A stretch of DNA of 64,000 nt from Desulforapulum autotrophicum HRM2 (lineage in GTDB: Bacteria > Desulfobacterota > Desulfobacteria > Desulfobacterales > Desulfobacteraceae), in contig NC_012108.1 in assembly GCF_000020365.1 (NCBI RefSeq), positions 1,426,001 to 1,490,000 of the forward strand, written 5' to 3'. The position numbers and the translations under genes were made by a program. Position 1 is the stretch's first letter; each line of letters begins with the position of its first letter. The notes under the pieces are model-generated. The model did not search any database, was not told where the DNA came from, and worked only from the letters and a program-made list of their open reading frames with translations. Shown piece after piece: positions 1 to 8,554 of this stretch.

Positions 1-123
1 TGGCGTTTGATCTGTCAATGGCTTTTCCCGGGTGATTGTTTGTCTGAAAGGGTGGTTTTGACAATGGATAAAGAGGCTGAATCGGATGGCGATTGTAAAT
101 GCGGGTTTAATTTCTATAAAAAC

Positions 124-151
124 CATGATAATAAATTTGGTTTTAATCATG
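124..151. promoter_or_regulatory. possible operator palindrome upstream of azlCD
   Basis: An AT-rich imperfect inverted repeat: CATGATAATAAA on the left faces TTTTAATCATG on the right, centred about 65 bases before the azlC start. A further half-site-like GATGATTTAATC follows at once. Position and symmetry suit a regulator site for the azlCD exporter, but no regulator gene is adjacent and the region is AT-rich, so chance symmetry is possible. The rest of bases 1-201 shows no gene. Confidence 0.25.
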
Positions 152-201
152 ATGATTTAATCTTTTGATAAAATGACAAAAAGAGAGGCGTTTATACTCA
201 G

Positions 202-945
202 ATGAGTCAATCCGTTACCCATTTTTCACAAGGTCGTTTGTCCATGTTCTTTGAGGGGGCAAAAGATACTTTTCCCTTGATTGTCGGAGCCATTCCATTT
301 GGTATTATTTTTGGAACCCTTGCGGCCACGGCAGGCATATCGTTTGGTGCAACCATAGGGTTGTCCATGTTTGTCTTTGCCGGAGCCTCACAGTTCGTCT
401 GTGTGGGCCTTGTGGCCGCGGGGACAGCTTGGCCCATGATCGTTTTGACCACCTTTGTGGTCAATCTGCGGCATATGCTCTACGGAGCCACCATGGTGCC
501 TTTTTATAAAAATTTGAATCCGCTGTGGAAAATTGTGCTCTCCTTTGGTCTGACCGATGAAACCTTTGCCGTGGCTGTCAGCCGTTACAGCCGGCGGGAC
601 GGGGCTCTGGACAAGCATTACTACAACCTGGGTTCAATGGTGTTTATGTATTTAAACTGGAACCTGTGCACCATCATTGGACTTACGGCCGGTAAGGCCT
701 TTCCTGAAATATCCCAATGGGGGCTTGATTTTGCCATGCCTGCCACCTTTATCGGCATTGTTATTCCCTATCTTGTTTCAAAACCCATGTGGGCTTCGGT
801 GCTCACCGCAGGAACGGTATCAATTATGGCCAGTGGGCTTCCCCACAAGCTTGGCCTGATGGTTGCCGCCCTTGCCGGTGTTGCGGCCGGCCTCGCATGG
901 GAGTTGTTCGTTTCAGTGAAAAAAGAGGTGGTTCAAGATGTTTGA
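202..945 (+). CDS. azlC: AzlC family branched-chain amino acid exporter, large subunit
   Basis: Integral membrane protein of 247 aa, the large partner of the two-component AzlCD (LIV-E) exporter family that exports branched-chain amino acids and gives azaleucine resistance in Bacillus. The sequence shows the family hallmarks: an N-terminal FPLIVGAIPFGIIFG helix, the glycine-rich FAGASQFV segment, the conserved NLRHMLYGA motif near residue 95, and several more hydrophobic helices. Length is normal. The ATG at 202 lies 12 bases after a purine-rich stretch (AGAGAGG). The stop overlaps the azlD start by 8 bases, so the two are translationally coupled. The family assignment is strong; the exported substrate is inferred. 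Confidence 0.9.
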   Translation: MSQSVTHFSQGRLSMFFEGAKDTFPLIVGAIPFGIIFGTLAATAGISFGATIGLSMFVFAGASQFVCVGLVAAGTAWPMIVLTTFVVNLRHMLYGATMVPFYKNLNPLWKIVLSFGLTDETFAVAVSRYSRRDGALDKHYYNLGSMVFMYLNWNLCTIIGLTAGKAFPEISQWGLDFAMPATFIGIVIPYLVSKPMWASVLTAGTVSIMASGLPHKLGLMVAALAGVAAGLAWELFVSVKKEVVQDV

Positions 946-1285
946 CCCGGGTATTGGTCTTTCTGAGGTTTACATGGTTGCGGGTATGGCCCTGGTGACT
1001 TTTGGTATTCGCTATATCATGTTTCCCCTTTCAGGACGATTCCGATTTCCTAACCTGTTTGCGCGTGGGTTGAGATATGTCCCCCCCGTGGTGCTTTCAG
1101 CCATTATTGTGCCTTCCGTGCTCATGCCCGATGGGCAGGCACTCAACCTCAAACTGAGCAACCCCTATCTCATTGGTGCCCTTGCCGCCTGCGTTATTGG
1201 CGGGCTGTTTAAAAACCTGTTGTTAACCATTGTGGTGAGCATGGCGGTTTTTCTGGGGGTTCAATGGTGCTTTGCCCTGGGATAA
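938..1285 (+). CDS. azlD: AzlD family small subunit of branched-chain amino acid exporter
   Basis: A 115-aa hydrophobic protein with about four membrane helices, matching AzlD in size and in the motif TFGIRYIMFPLSGR followed by a proline-rich VPPVVLSAIIVP segment. It overlaps azlC by 8 bases and has a GAGGTGG ribosome site just upstream, inside azlC. It would form the membrane exporter with AzlC. Its stop is only 5 bases from the stop of the convergent SDR gene, and no hairpin terminator is visible between them. Confidence 0.88.
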   Translation: MFDPGIGLSEVYMVAGMALVTFGIRYIMFPLSGRFRFPNLFARGLRYVPPVVLSAIIVPSVLMPDGQALNLKLSNPYLIGALAACVIGGLFKNLLLTIVVSMAVFLGVQWCFALG

Positions 1286-1289
1286 CGGT

Positions 1290-2849
1290 TTATTTCCCTT
1301 TGACCATGCATGCCCGCTGTATGATGGAGGTGAACCTTGCAGGGCCCGATGGCATTTCAAGGCCCGTAATCCGTACCATATCCCTGAGCATTCGGGCGTA
1401 AACGTATTGCTGGAACGGGTAGAACAGGTACCAGTATGCGATCCCGGCAAGTCCTTTTGGGCGAAAACGTGACAGGATGGTCAGCTCGCAGCACTGGTTG
1501 TCAAGGGGGGTGATTTTTATCTCCAGCAGGGCCTGGCCGGGCATTTTCATCTCATCTGCCAGCAGGACCATGGCCAGTGGATTTACCTTGAGCACCCGCC
1601 AGAAATCGAGGGTGTCCCCAGGTTGAAGGTGTTTGTCTGGCCGCCTTCCCCGCTTAAGGCCAGGCCCTCCGGCAAATCGGTCCAGGAGCCCCCTTAATCG
1701 CCAGGGGCCACTTGTCGTGTAGCAGCCGTTTCCCTTGAACAGCGGTTCCATGGCAGGCCACAGGGCCTGGGGAGTGCCATTTACCGTTGCCCTGAATCCG
1801 CATTCTAAAAGCGTTCCCCCGGAGTAGGACGAATCCCCGCAGTGGGTCCACTCTGGAAAGGCCATGGCGCCGGCATCTGCCCAGCAGGTGGTCACCTCCT
1901 GGTGGTTGATACGGTCAAGGGCTCTTTTGATGGCTTCGGAGCAGGTGATGAGGTCCTGGGCAATGATGGTCGTGATGGTATTTTCCCTGCACACGGTGGG
2001 GATACTGAGACCCTGGGTCAGGGGGCCTGCAATGGCTGCCGGGACTGGGGTGATCAGATGGATCCACAGGGCGGAAAATTTAGGGCTCAGCACAGGCACG
2101 GGGATGAGTAATGGTTTGGGCAGCCCGGCCGTTTGTGCAAAAATGTAGAAAAGATCCCGGTAGGAGACCACGTCGGGTCCCCCGATATCAAAGGTCCTTC
2201 CACGGGTTTCAGGATGTTCGAGACACCCCTTGAGATAGCCGAGCACGTTGGTGATGGCAATGGGCTGGGTGGGCATGTTCACCCATTTGGGGGTGATCAT
2301 CATCGGCAGGCGTTCTGCAAGATATCTCAATATTTCAAAGCTGGCACTTCCCGATCCAAGGATCATGGCTGCCCGCAGCACGGTCACCGGAACAGAACCC
2401 TGGGCCAGTATTTTTCCCACCTCATTTCGGGATATGAGATGGCGGCTTATGTTCCTGTGGTTGATATCCCCAAGCCCCCCAAGGTAGATGATGTGATCCG
2501 CTTTTTCAGCAGCCGCTGCCGCAGCCATATTCCTGGCCCCGATCATGTCGGCATGGCGGTATTTTCCCTTTTGTGAAATCATGGAGTGAACCAGGTAATA
2601 GACGGCGCCGCATCCCCTGACGGCCTTTCCCAGGGATGCGATGTCGCCGATGTCTCCCCGGGCAAGTTGAATACGGGGATGGACGGCCCATGGCCGGGAT
2701 GCCATTTTCTCAAGGGATCGGCCCATGGCCCTGACGGTGTAGCCGGAATCCAGCAGCAGCGGAATAAGCCTGCCAGCAACATATCCGGTGGCCCCGGTCA
2801 CAAGGACGGGTTTTTGCACTGTTTGATTGTCTGGATCGGAAGGGGACAT
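1290..2849 (-). CDS. NAD(P)-binding SDR-like protein with C-terminal DUF2867 domain
   Basis: A 519-aa protein. Residues about 13-300 form an atypical (NmrA-like) short-chain dehydrogenase fold with the dinucleotide motif VTGATGYVAG near the N-terminus, a YLVHSM stretch and a PxxI/LG core. Residues about 345-510 match the DUF2867 domain (GGTLLECGF, FWRVLKVNP, LAGIAYWYLFYPFQQYVYARM). This pairing is common in bacteria; the substrate is not known, so only an oxidoreductase or epimerase-like role can be proposed. The start is supported by AAGGGAAAAAAT just before the ATG. It is divergent from the DUF523 gene and convergent with azlD. Confidence 0.82.
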   Translation of the reverse strand: MSPSDPDNQTVQKPVLVTGATGYVAGRLIPLLLDSGYTVRAMGRSLEKMASRPWAVHPRIQLARGDIGDIASLGKAVRGCGAVYYLVHSMISQKGKYRHADMIGARNMAAAAAAEKADHIIYLGGLGDINHRNISRHLISRNEVGKILAQGSVPVTVLRAAMILGSGSASFEILRYLAERLPMMITPKWVNMPTQPIAITNVLGYLKGCLEHPETRGRTFDIGGPDVVSYRDLFYIFAQTAGLPKPLLIPVPVLSPKFSALWIHLITPVPAAIAGPLTQGLSIPTVCRENTITTIIAQDLITCSEAIKRALDRINHQEVTTCWADAGAMAFPEWTHCGDSSYSGGTLLECGFRATVNGTPQALWPAMEPLFKGNGCYTTSGPWRLRGLLDRFAGGPGLKRGRRPDKHLQPGDTLDFWRVLKVNPLAMVLLADEMKMPGQALLEIKITPLDNQCCELTILSRFRPKGLAGIAYWYLFYPFQQYVYARMLRDMVRITGLEMPSGPARFTSIIQRACMVKGK

Positions 2850-2935
2850 ATTTTTTCCCTTTTCAAGGTTGGTTTATAAAGTTTATATAGTCAACCATGG
2901 AAAGTCAATATGGAACATGGAAAGAGGAAACGCAG

Positions 2936-3460
2936 ATGGTAAAACCCATACGGATTGGAATCAGCGCCTGCCTGCTTGGCAACTATGTGCGCTATGATGG
3001 CAACCACAGCCACGATCCCTTGTTGCTTCAGACCCTGGGGCCTTTTGTTGATTATGTTGCCGTGTGTCCCGAGGTTGAATGCGGCATGACCACTCCCCGG
3101 GAGCCCATAATCCTCATGGGGGATCCTGAAAACCCGAGGCTGGTCACAAGGGATACCGGGGTTGATCGGACAGATCAGATGGTTGACTGGGCACAGAATC
3201 GGTCAAAGGCCCTTGAACAAGAGAATCTCTGCGGTTTTATATTTAAGAATAAATCCCCGAGCTGCGGTCTGTTTCGGGTCAAGGTGTTTGATGCAGAAGG
3301 TGGGGTTACGCCCACGGGAAGGGGGCTGTTTGCACGGGCCTTTACCCGGCGGTTTCCCACCATTCCTGTGGAGGAATCCCAACGGCTCCAGGATCCAGAG
3401 CTGATGGCAGATTTCATTGAAAGCCTCTTGTCCTTCCAGGAAAGACATCCCTGTCACTGA
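2936..3460 (+). CDS. DUF523 family protein
   Basis: A 174-aa protein of the DUF523 family, built around conserved cysteines: ISACLLG at the N-terminus, VCPEVECGM near residue 43 and KNKSPSCG near residue 103. These suggest a metal or redox site, but the biochemical role of the family is not established. I chose the ATG at 2936 over an in-frame ATG 39 bases upstream because GAGGAAA sits 5 bases before it and the family normally begins at this point. It stands alone between divergent and convergent neighbours. Confidence 0.85.
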   Translation: MVKPIRIGISACLLGNYVRYDGNHSHDPLLLQTLGPFVDYVAVCPEVECGMTTPREPIILMGDPENPRLVTRDTGVDRTDQMVDWAQNRSKALEQENLCGFIFKNKSPSCGLFRVKVFDAEGGVTPTGRGLFARAFTRRFPTIPVEESQRLQDPELMADFIESLLSFQERHPCH

Positions 3461-3509
3461 GGCTCTTTTCAACACCCTGGGAAAAATCTGGACAACGGTG
3501 GTTCTTGAG

Positions 3510-4487
3510 TCAGAAGAATACGAGCACCCAGGTAAGAATCATTACCCTTGAGAGCATGCTTAAAAAAGTGGTCCATGCGCAGATGGAAAACCCGTTCCGG
3601 ATGCCGTAGATGGAGGTGTACCTTGGCAGGGTCCTTCTCAGCCGGGTGACCGGGATCATTAAAAGGCTTCCGGCAAGGAGGGCTACAATGGCCTGGAACG
3701 GGGTGACCGTTCCCTGGTTGAGAAGGTTCGACATATAAGTGATTCCCACGGTTGGGCTGAACACATAGGTGCTGATCGGCCCCACAACCCCGGGGGGAAG
3801 ATCAAACAGGGCCGTCATGGGAATGATGATTTGTTCAAACCATTTGAGCATTCCAAAATTTGTGAGGAGTTGAATGGCCAGGGTCACCGCGGTAAGGGTT
3901 GTCATCATGCGGGAAAACATTTTTTTCCGGGTGTTCCAGGTGTCTGAAACCAGTCGCTTCCATGGCCGCGGCCCACATCCGGGGTCCAGGGGGTCGCACT
4001 CAAAGGTGCTGAAGGCGTCCCTGGTTTGTTTCCTTTTAGAAATAAAAAAACGGCCCCCCAGAACAACAAATCCGATTTTGATGAATCCTGTCAACCAGAA
4101 TGCGGTAATGTAGACAAGGCAGAGTTTCAGGCCGAGGAGGGGCAGAATAACGGGGAGCTGAAAGGTGAGGGTTTCCTTGAAGTGAAAGGGCACCGTGTTG
4201 AGGACCCCCGTGAGGATCAGTTCCCGGTCCGTGAGCCGTTGGTCAGCATGGAATCCTGCCGCCATGGTGTGGGCCGCAATCATGGATCCGATGGCAGCAA
4301 GAAAGCTTACCGCGCTTTCCGATGGCAGATTGGCAAACCCTGCTATTGGCTTTCCCAGGGGCTTGAGGTGTTTCATCAGCCCCATCTGCATGAAAAACTC
4401 AATGCCGAAAAGGCTCAAAAACATGACCCCGCCCATGGGAAGTACTATGGATGCGGTGTATTCTATGGATGCAAAAATTGATGTCAT
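3510..4487 (-). CDS. nucleoside-recognition (Gate) domain membrane protein
   Basis: A 325-aa polytopic membrane protein with the Gate/nucleoside-recognition signature found in SpmA/SpmB, YjiH and related proteins: a first gate unit around residues 15-140 (FFMQMGLMKHLKPLG, NLPSESAVSFLAAIGSM, NTVPFHFKETLTFQLP) and a second around residues 195-310. The family is linked to nucleoside or small-molecule movement, but the ligand here is unknown. The chosen ATG has only a weak upstream ribosome site, so an internal start such as Met18 is possible. It is divergent from the dcw cluster, separated by 465 bases. Confidence 0.75.
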   Translation of the reverse strand: MTSIFASIEYTASIVLPMGGVMFLSLFGIEFFMQMGLMKHLKPLGKPIAGFANLPSESAVSFLAAIGSMIAAHTMAAGFHADQRLTDRELILTGVLNTVPFHFKETLTFQLPVILPLLGLKLCLVYITAFWLTGFIKIGFVVLGGRFFISKRKQTRDAFSTFECDPLDPGCGPRPWKRLVSDTWNTRKKMFSRMMTTLTAVTLAIQLLTNFGMLKWFEQIIIPMTALFDLPPGVVGPISTYVFSPTVGITYMSNLLNQGTVTPFQAIVALLAGSLLMIPVTRLRRTLPRYTSIYGIRNGFSICAWTTFLSMLSRVMILTWVLVFF

Positions 4488-4952
4488 GGGGTTCTGGTGA
4501 TGTTAACTTCCGAAGCCTTGAGTACACCATCTGCCTTGCAAAATAGACCCGAACCAAAGACAACGCCCACAATCATTGCCGTTGCCGCCCAAAATTAATA
4601 TTTTTTTGAAGGTCTTCCACGTTCTGCTCCGTTTTTTAACCGTTTGTCATTGTCCCCACATTCAGAACTCCTGATTCAAACATTAAATACGCAGATTGGG
4701 GTAGCATATCCCTTGGGTAAGGTCCACCATAAATGTCTGCCAGGCAGATTTGGGCTAAAAAATAATCAAGGTATGGGATTAATTTCCACTATTATCCACA
4801 AAAATATATATTCCTGATATGCTTGCATTTTATTTTTAAAAATTTTTTTTATCTTGACATAAATATCAGTTTTCGTAATCTTATAGCGTTCAGGTGGAGT
4901 AAGGTGGATGTAGTTCCAGGAAAATCCAAAAAAAAAACGGATGTAGAACCAA
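4488..4952. other. intergenic region before the dcw cluster
   Basis: No gene is apparent in these 465 bases. They are AT-rich toward the right and hold the mraZ promoter and boxes (separate entry). A small perfect palindrome, TCTGCCAGGCAGA, lies at 4736-4748 and could be a protein-binding site or chance. Confidence 0.6.
4854..4910 (+). promoter_or_regulatory. mraZ promoter with two MraZ-type direct repeats
   Basis: A sigma-70 type promoter can be read: TTGACA at 4854-4859, a 16-base spacer, and TAATCT at 4876-4881. Just downstream, about where transcription would begin, are two direct copies of AGGTGGA exactly 10 bases apart (4892-4898 and 4902-4908). In other bacteria MraZ represses its own cluster by binding tandem G-rich boxes (TGGGA/GTGGA type) about one helical turn apart at the promoter, which this matches. 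The binding itself is inference. Confidence 0.7.
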
Positions 4953-5393
4953 ATGTTCAGAGCGAGCTCTTTCCATACCATTGACCCCAAGGGCAGAATC
5001 ATTGTTCCGGCACGGTTCCGGGATGATATTCGGGCCGGTGGCGCAGATGGGGTTATGGTCTCGATCCTGGACAAGGCACTTTACGCTTATACCTTTAACG
5101 AGTGGCAGGCCATCGAAAAGAAGATTCTTTCCGCAAAGAGTGAGCCCATGCGGCGATTCAAGCGGTTTTTCCTTGGGAATGCCTGTGAATGCCTCTGTGA
5201 TAAGCAGGGCCGTATACTGATTCCTCCGAGCATTAGGGCTTATGCCGGGTTAGAGAAGGAAATCGTACTTGTGGGGATGTTGGATCATTTTGAAATCTGG
5301 TCCAGGGAGCAGTGGGACAGGGAAAACAACTTGATGGAAGAAGAGCTGGAAAAAAAGGAAGTACGAGAAGCAATCGCATCCCTTGGTCTTTAA
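4953..5393 (+). CDS. mraZ: transcriptional regulator MraZ
   Basis: A 146-aa DNA-binding protein of the MraZ/AbrB-like swapped-hairpin fold, first gene of the division and cell wall cluster. Both MraZ half-repeats are visible: the first around HTIDPKGRIIVPARFRDDI (residues 7-27) and the second around CDKQGRILIPPSIRAYAGL (residues 75-95), each with the DxxGR(I)xxP core. It is known to bind G-rich boxes in its own promoter, and such boxes lie 45-60 bases upstream. The gap to rsmH is 30 bases, so the two are cotranscribed. Confidence 0.96.
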   Translation: MFRASSFHTIDPKGRIIVPARFRDDIRAGGADGVMVSILDKALYAYTFNEWQAIEKKILSAKSEPMRRFKRFFLGNACECLCDKQGRILIPPSIRAYAGLEKEIVLVGMLDHFEIWSREQWDRENNLMEEELEKKEVREAIASLGL

Positions 5394-5423
5394 TTATGGG
5401 GCTTTTAATATGGGCTTTAATCA

Positions 5424-6362
5424 ATGAAATTTGAACATAGATCCGTCATGCCCCGGGAGGTCCGAGACGGCCTGGATCTCAAGCCTGGAGAAACCTGCGT
5501 TGACTGTACCCTTGGCGGTTCCGGCCATGCCGTAACAAGCCTGGCGGCCGTGCTGCCCAACGGCAGGCTCATAGGGATTGATCAGGACCTGGATGCCATT
5601 GAGAATGCCCACAGGGTCTTTGCAGATGACATGGCCAACGTATCTATTTTTCACGACAATTTTTCCCATCTTCCCGCCATTCTTGACAGTCTTGGCATAA
5701 AGGGGGTGGACGGCATCCTGCTGGACCTTGGACTGTCGCTCCATCAGCTCCGGAAGGGGCAAAGGGGATTCAGCTTCAAGGGAGACGAACCCCTGGACAT
5801 GCGCATGGACATGCGTACAGCTTTAACGGCCGCCGATCTTGTGAACACCCTTGAAGAAAGGGCCCTTGTAGACATTTTTTTCAAGTATGGTGAAGAGAAA
5901 ATGTCAAGAAAGATTGCCCGGGCCATTGTCAGACAAAGGGCGTCTGCTCCGATAACCCGGAACTGTGAACTTGCCGAAATTGTAAGGGCTGCCATTCCTG
6001 CTAAAATTGTTCACCAGCAGAAGATTCATCCGGCAACCCGGGTGTTCCAGGCCCTCCGGATCAGTGTTAACCGGGAACTTGAGCAGCTGGAGCGGTTTTT
6101 GGAGACCTTTGTGGATTTTTTAAACCCAGGGGGCAGGATCTGCATCATTTCGTTCCATTCCCTTGAGGATAGGATGGTCAAGCGGCGGTTCAGGGCCCTT
6201 GAGCAGGGCTGTACCTGCCCCCGGGATTTTCCAGAGTGCGTGTGCGGGTTTAAGCCCAGGCTCAAATCCGTGACCAAAAGGGCCGTCATGCCGACACCCG
6301 AGGAAATTGAGATAAATCCCATGGCAAGAAGTGCAAGGCTCAGGGTTGCCTGGAGGGTATGA
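5424..6362 (+). CDS. rsmH: 16S rRNA (cytosine-1402 N4)-methyltransferase RsmH
   Basis: A 312-aa SAM-dependent methyltransferase that modifies 16S rRNA C1402 in the decoding centre. Seen: the family start HRSVMPREV, the SAM motif DCTLGGSGHA (residues 28-37), GILLDLGLSLHQL (about 97-109), FSFKGDEPLDMRMD, and the C-terminal ISFHSLEDRMVKRRFR and ARSARLRVAWRV. Length is standard. Its usual place after mraZ supports the call. The stop lies 4 bases before the chosen ftsL start. Confidence 0.97.
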   Translation: MKFEHRSVMPREVRDGLDLKPGETCVDCTLGGSGHAVTSLAAVLPNGRLIGIDQDLDAIENAHRVFADDMANVSIFHDNFSHLPAILDSLGIKGVDGILLDLGLSLHQLRKGQRGFSFKGDEPLDMRMDMRTALTAADLVNTLEERALVDIFFKYGEEKMSRKIARAIVRQRASAPITRNCELAEIVRAAIPAKIVHQQKIHPATRVFQALRISVNRELEQLERFLETFVDFLNPGGRICIISFHSLEDRMVKRRFRALEQGCTCPRDFPECVCGFKPRLKSVTKRAVMPTPEEIEINPMARSARLRVAWRV

Positions 6363-6366
6363 TTCC

Positions 6367-6687
6367 ATGGGAGACGAATTCGGCAGATTACGTAGGAACG
6401 CCGTAAAGTCGGAGATTAAAAAGATTCAAGGCCCCTGGCTGGTGTTTCTGCTCCTTTTTATCTGTGAACTTTTTATTTATACCGGTATCCGGGTGGATTG
6501 TACACGGAACCGATTTCAGATCTCCCGGGCCCAAGAGGCGGGAAAAAGGGCACGGACTTACCAGAAAGAGTTGATCATCGAGCTGGATCGGTTGGGAGCG
6601 CCCGAGAGAATCGCAAAAATAGCAAGAACAAGACTTGGCCTTGAGATGCCGGAACAGGATCAGGTCGTTTACATGGACCCACAATGA
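6367..6687 (+). CDS. ftsL: cell division protein FtsL-like
   Basis: A 106-aa bitopic inner-membrane protein in the ftsL position between rsmH and ftsI. It has a short cytoplasmic N-terminus, one membrane helix (WLVFLLLFICELFIYTGI, about residues 24-41) and a periplasmic coiled coil ending in IAKIARTRLGLEMPEQDQVV, which matches the FtsL/DivIC C-terminal pattern. I chose the ATG at 6367 rather than an in-frame ATG at 6331 because GGAGGG sits 9 bases upstream and overlap with rsmH is avoided. FtsL sequences are poorly conserved, so the name rests on topology, motif and place. Confidence 0.85.
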   Translation: MGDEFGRLRRNAVKSEIKKIQGPWLVFLLLFICELFIYTGIRVDCTRNRFQISRAQEAGKRARTYQKELIIELDRLGAPERIAKIARTRLGLEMPEQDQVVYMDPQ

Positions 6688-6805
6688 ACTCACCGGCCTG
6701 GCCGGAGCAGGGTATCGGCCCCTGCCACAATAAATGATGAAACACCTCTGATTATGAGATTTCGGTGGGAGTTTCATAAAACCAGATGACGAGGAAAGGG
6801 CACAA

Positions 6806-8551
6806 ATGGGCCAGAAAAAAGACAGCGGAATGCAGGTTCGAATTCTTTTGGTAGAGCTGTTTTTTTTTCTGTTCATGAGTCTTCTTGGGGCAAAGGCCGT
6901 TAAAATTCAGATCTTTGACAGTGATGATCTTGCTAAAAAGGCGGAAAACGAGTATACAGATACCGTCCAGATCCAGGGAAAAAGGGGAGAGATTCTGGAT
7001 AGAAACCTCAAACGGCTGTGTACGACCATTGATGCGCTTTCCGTTGCTGTTTTCCCAAAACGTCTTGGGAACCCGGCAAAGGATGCCCGATCAATTGCAG
7101 CTGTTCTGGGGATGGACCCGGTGAAACTTGCGGGGAAAATATCTTCGAGTAAAAATTTTGTCTGGGTTAAGCGTAAAATTTCCCCTGCAGAGGTAGAGGC
7201 GCTCAAGGGCCTTAACCTTACAGGTTTGTCGTTTCAAAAAGATGTGGTCCGTTTCTACCCCAACAGGACCCTTGCAGCCCAGGTGATTGGGTTTACAGGG
7301 TCTGATTCAAAGGGGTTGGAGGGGCTGGAGTATGGTTATGAGGATGTACTGAAGGGAAAGCAGAGCAAGTTCACCATCACCAAGGATGCTGCGGGAAGAA
7401 GGCTTGATGCGGACAAAAATTTAAGCGAGGTACTCAGCGGCGGCGGCTTGGTCCTGACCATTGACAGAAATATCCAGTATATCACCGAAGGGGCGCTGAA
7501 GAACGTGGTGACCCGTTTTAAGGCCAAATCTGCCATGGCAATTGCCATGCGGCCGAAAACCGGTGAAATCCTTTCCATGGCACTCTATCCTGAATTTAAT
7601 CCCAATGCCTTTTCTGAATTTACACGGGAGCGCTGGAGAAATCGATCCGTGACAGATCCCTTTGAGCCGGGGTCCGTCATGAAGGTGTTTCTGGCAGCGT
7701 CTGCCATGGACAAAGGGTATTGTACCCCTAAATCTATTTTTTTCTGCGAGAACGGCAGTTACAGGGTCGGGTCCTATACCGTCCATGATACCCATGAACA
7801 CGGCTGGCTGACCCTGGCACAGATTATTAAGTATTCGAGCAATATAGGCGCTGTGAAAATTTCAGAAACAACAGGTGAACAGGCCCTTTACGAGGGCCTT
7901 TCCGGATTCGGGTTCGGCAGTCGAACAGGTGTATCGTCTCCGGGGGAAACCCCTGGTTCTTTGTCCTTCTACCAGAGGTGGTCCGCCATAGATGCTGCGG
8001 CCATATCCTTTGGCCAGGGCATGTCGGTTTCAGCAGTTCAGCTTGTGGCCGCCATCGCCGCCATTGCCAACGACGGGGTGCTCATGCGCCCGCTTCTGGT
8101 TCAAAAAACGCTTTTCAATACCGGTGAGGTCGATCAGACCTTTGAACCCCAACGGGTCCGGCGGGTCATCTCTGCCCGGACGGCACAAACGGTTCGCCAG
8201 ATGATGCGGTCTGTTGTGACGGAAGACGGCACAGGCACCAATGCCGCAATCGAGGGCTATTCTGTGTGTGGCAAGACGGGAACGGCCCAAAAGGTTGCAC
8301 AGAACGGCAGGGGCTACGCCAAAAACCGCTATACAGCGGTATTTGCAGGGTTTGCCCCGGAAAATAGTCCCGAGATAGCCGTTGTTGTGGTGGTTGATGA
8401 ACCCCGGGGAAATCATTATGGCGGTGTTGTGGCTGCACCGGCATTTAAAAGTATTGTTGCAGAATCCTTTCATTATCTTAACATCCCCCCGGATATTGGT
8501 CCGGACTTAGGTCCGAAACAGGTGGTTGCAAGGGTGTCAGATGGAGTATAA
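6806..8551 (+). CDS. ftsI: division-specific peptidoglycan transpeptidase (class B PBP, FtsI/PBP3)
   Basis: A 581-aa septal transpeptidase that crosslinks peptidoglycan in the periplasm. One N-terminal membrane helix (about residues 11-30) is followed by the pedestal domain (KRGEILDRN motif near residue 49) and the transpeptidase domain. The three active-site motifs are present: S290-x-x-K293 in GSVMK, S344-S-N346, and K490-T-G492. No PASTA repeats are seen. The start has GAGGAAAGG upstream. The 118-base gap after ftsL is the largest inside the dcw cluster, so an internal promoter there is possible but not clearly visible. Confidence 0.96.
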   Translation: MGQKKDSGMQVRILLVELFFFLFMSLLGAKAVKIQIFDSDDLAKKAENEYTDTVQIQGKRGEILDRNLKRLCTTIDALSVAVFPKRLGNPAKDARSIAAVLGMDPVKLAGKISSSKNFVWVKRKISPAEVEALKGLNLTGLSFQKDVVRFYPNRTLAAQVIGFTGSDSKGLEGLEYGYEDVLKGKQSKFTITKDAAGRRLDADKNLSEVLSGGGLVLTIDRNIQYITEGALKNVVTRFKAKSAMAIAMRPKTGEILSMALYPEFNPNAFSEFTRERWRNRSVTDPFEPGSVMKVFLAASAMDKGYCTPKSIFFCENGSYRVGSYTVHDTHEHGWLTLAQIIKYSSNIGAVKISETTGEQALYEGLSGFGFGSRTGVSSPGETPGSLSFYQRWSAIDAAAISFGQGMSVSAVQLVAAIAAIANDGVLMRPLLVQKTLFNTGEVDQTFEPQRVRRVISARTAQTVRQMMRSVVTEDGTGTNAAIEGYSVCGKTGTAQKVAQNGRGYAKNRYTAVFAGFAPENSPEIAVVVVVDEPRGNHYGGVVAAPAFKSIVAESFHYLNIPPDIGPDLGPKQVVARVSDGV

Positions 8552-8554
8552 CCG

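Noticed and set aside
1842-2576. Long plus-strand frames antisense to the SDR/DUF2867 gene
   Set aside because: They are shadow frames of a GC-rich coding strand; the minus-strand gene has clear domains and a ribosome site.
4026-4481. Plus-strand frame of 151 codons antisense to the nucleoside-gate gene
   Set aside because: Charged, low-complexity translation without family features, fully inside a recognisable membrane-protein gene.
6688-6805. A terminator or promoter between ftsL and ftsI
   Set aside because: Only a weak 5-bp stem without a T-run and no convincing -35/-10 pair were seen.
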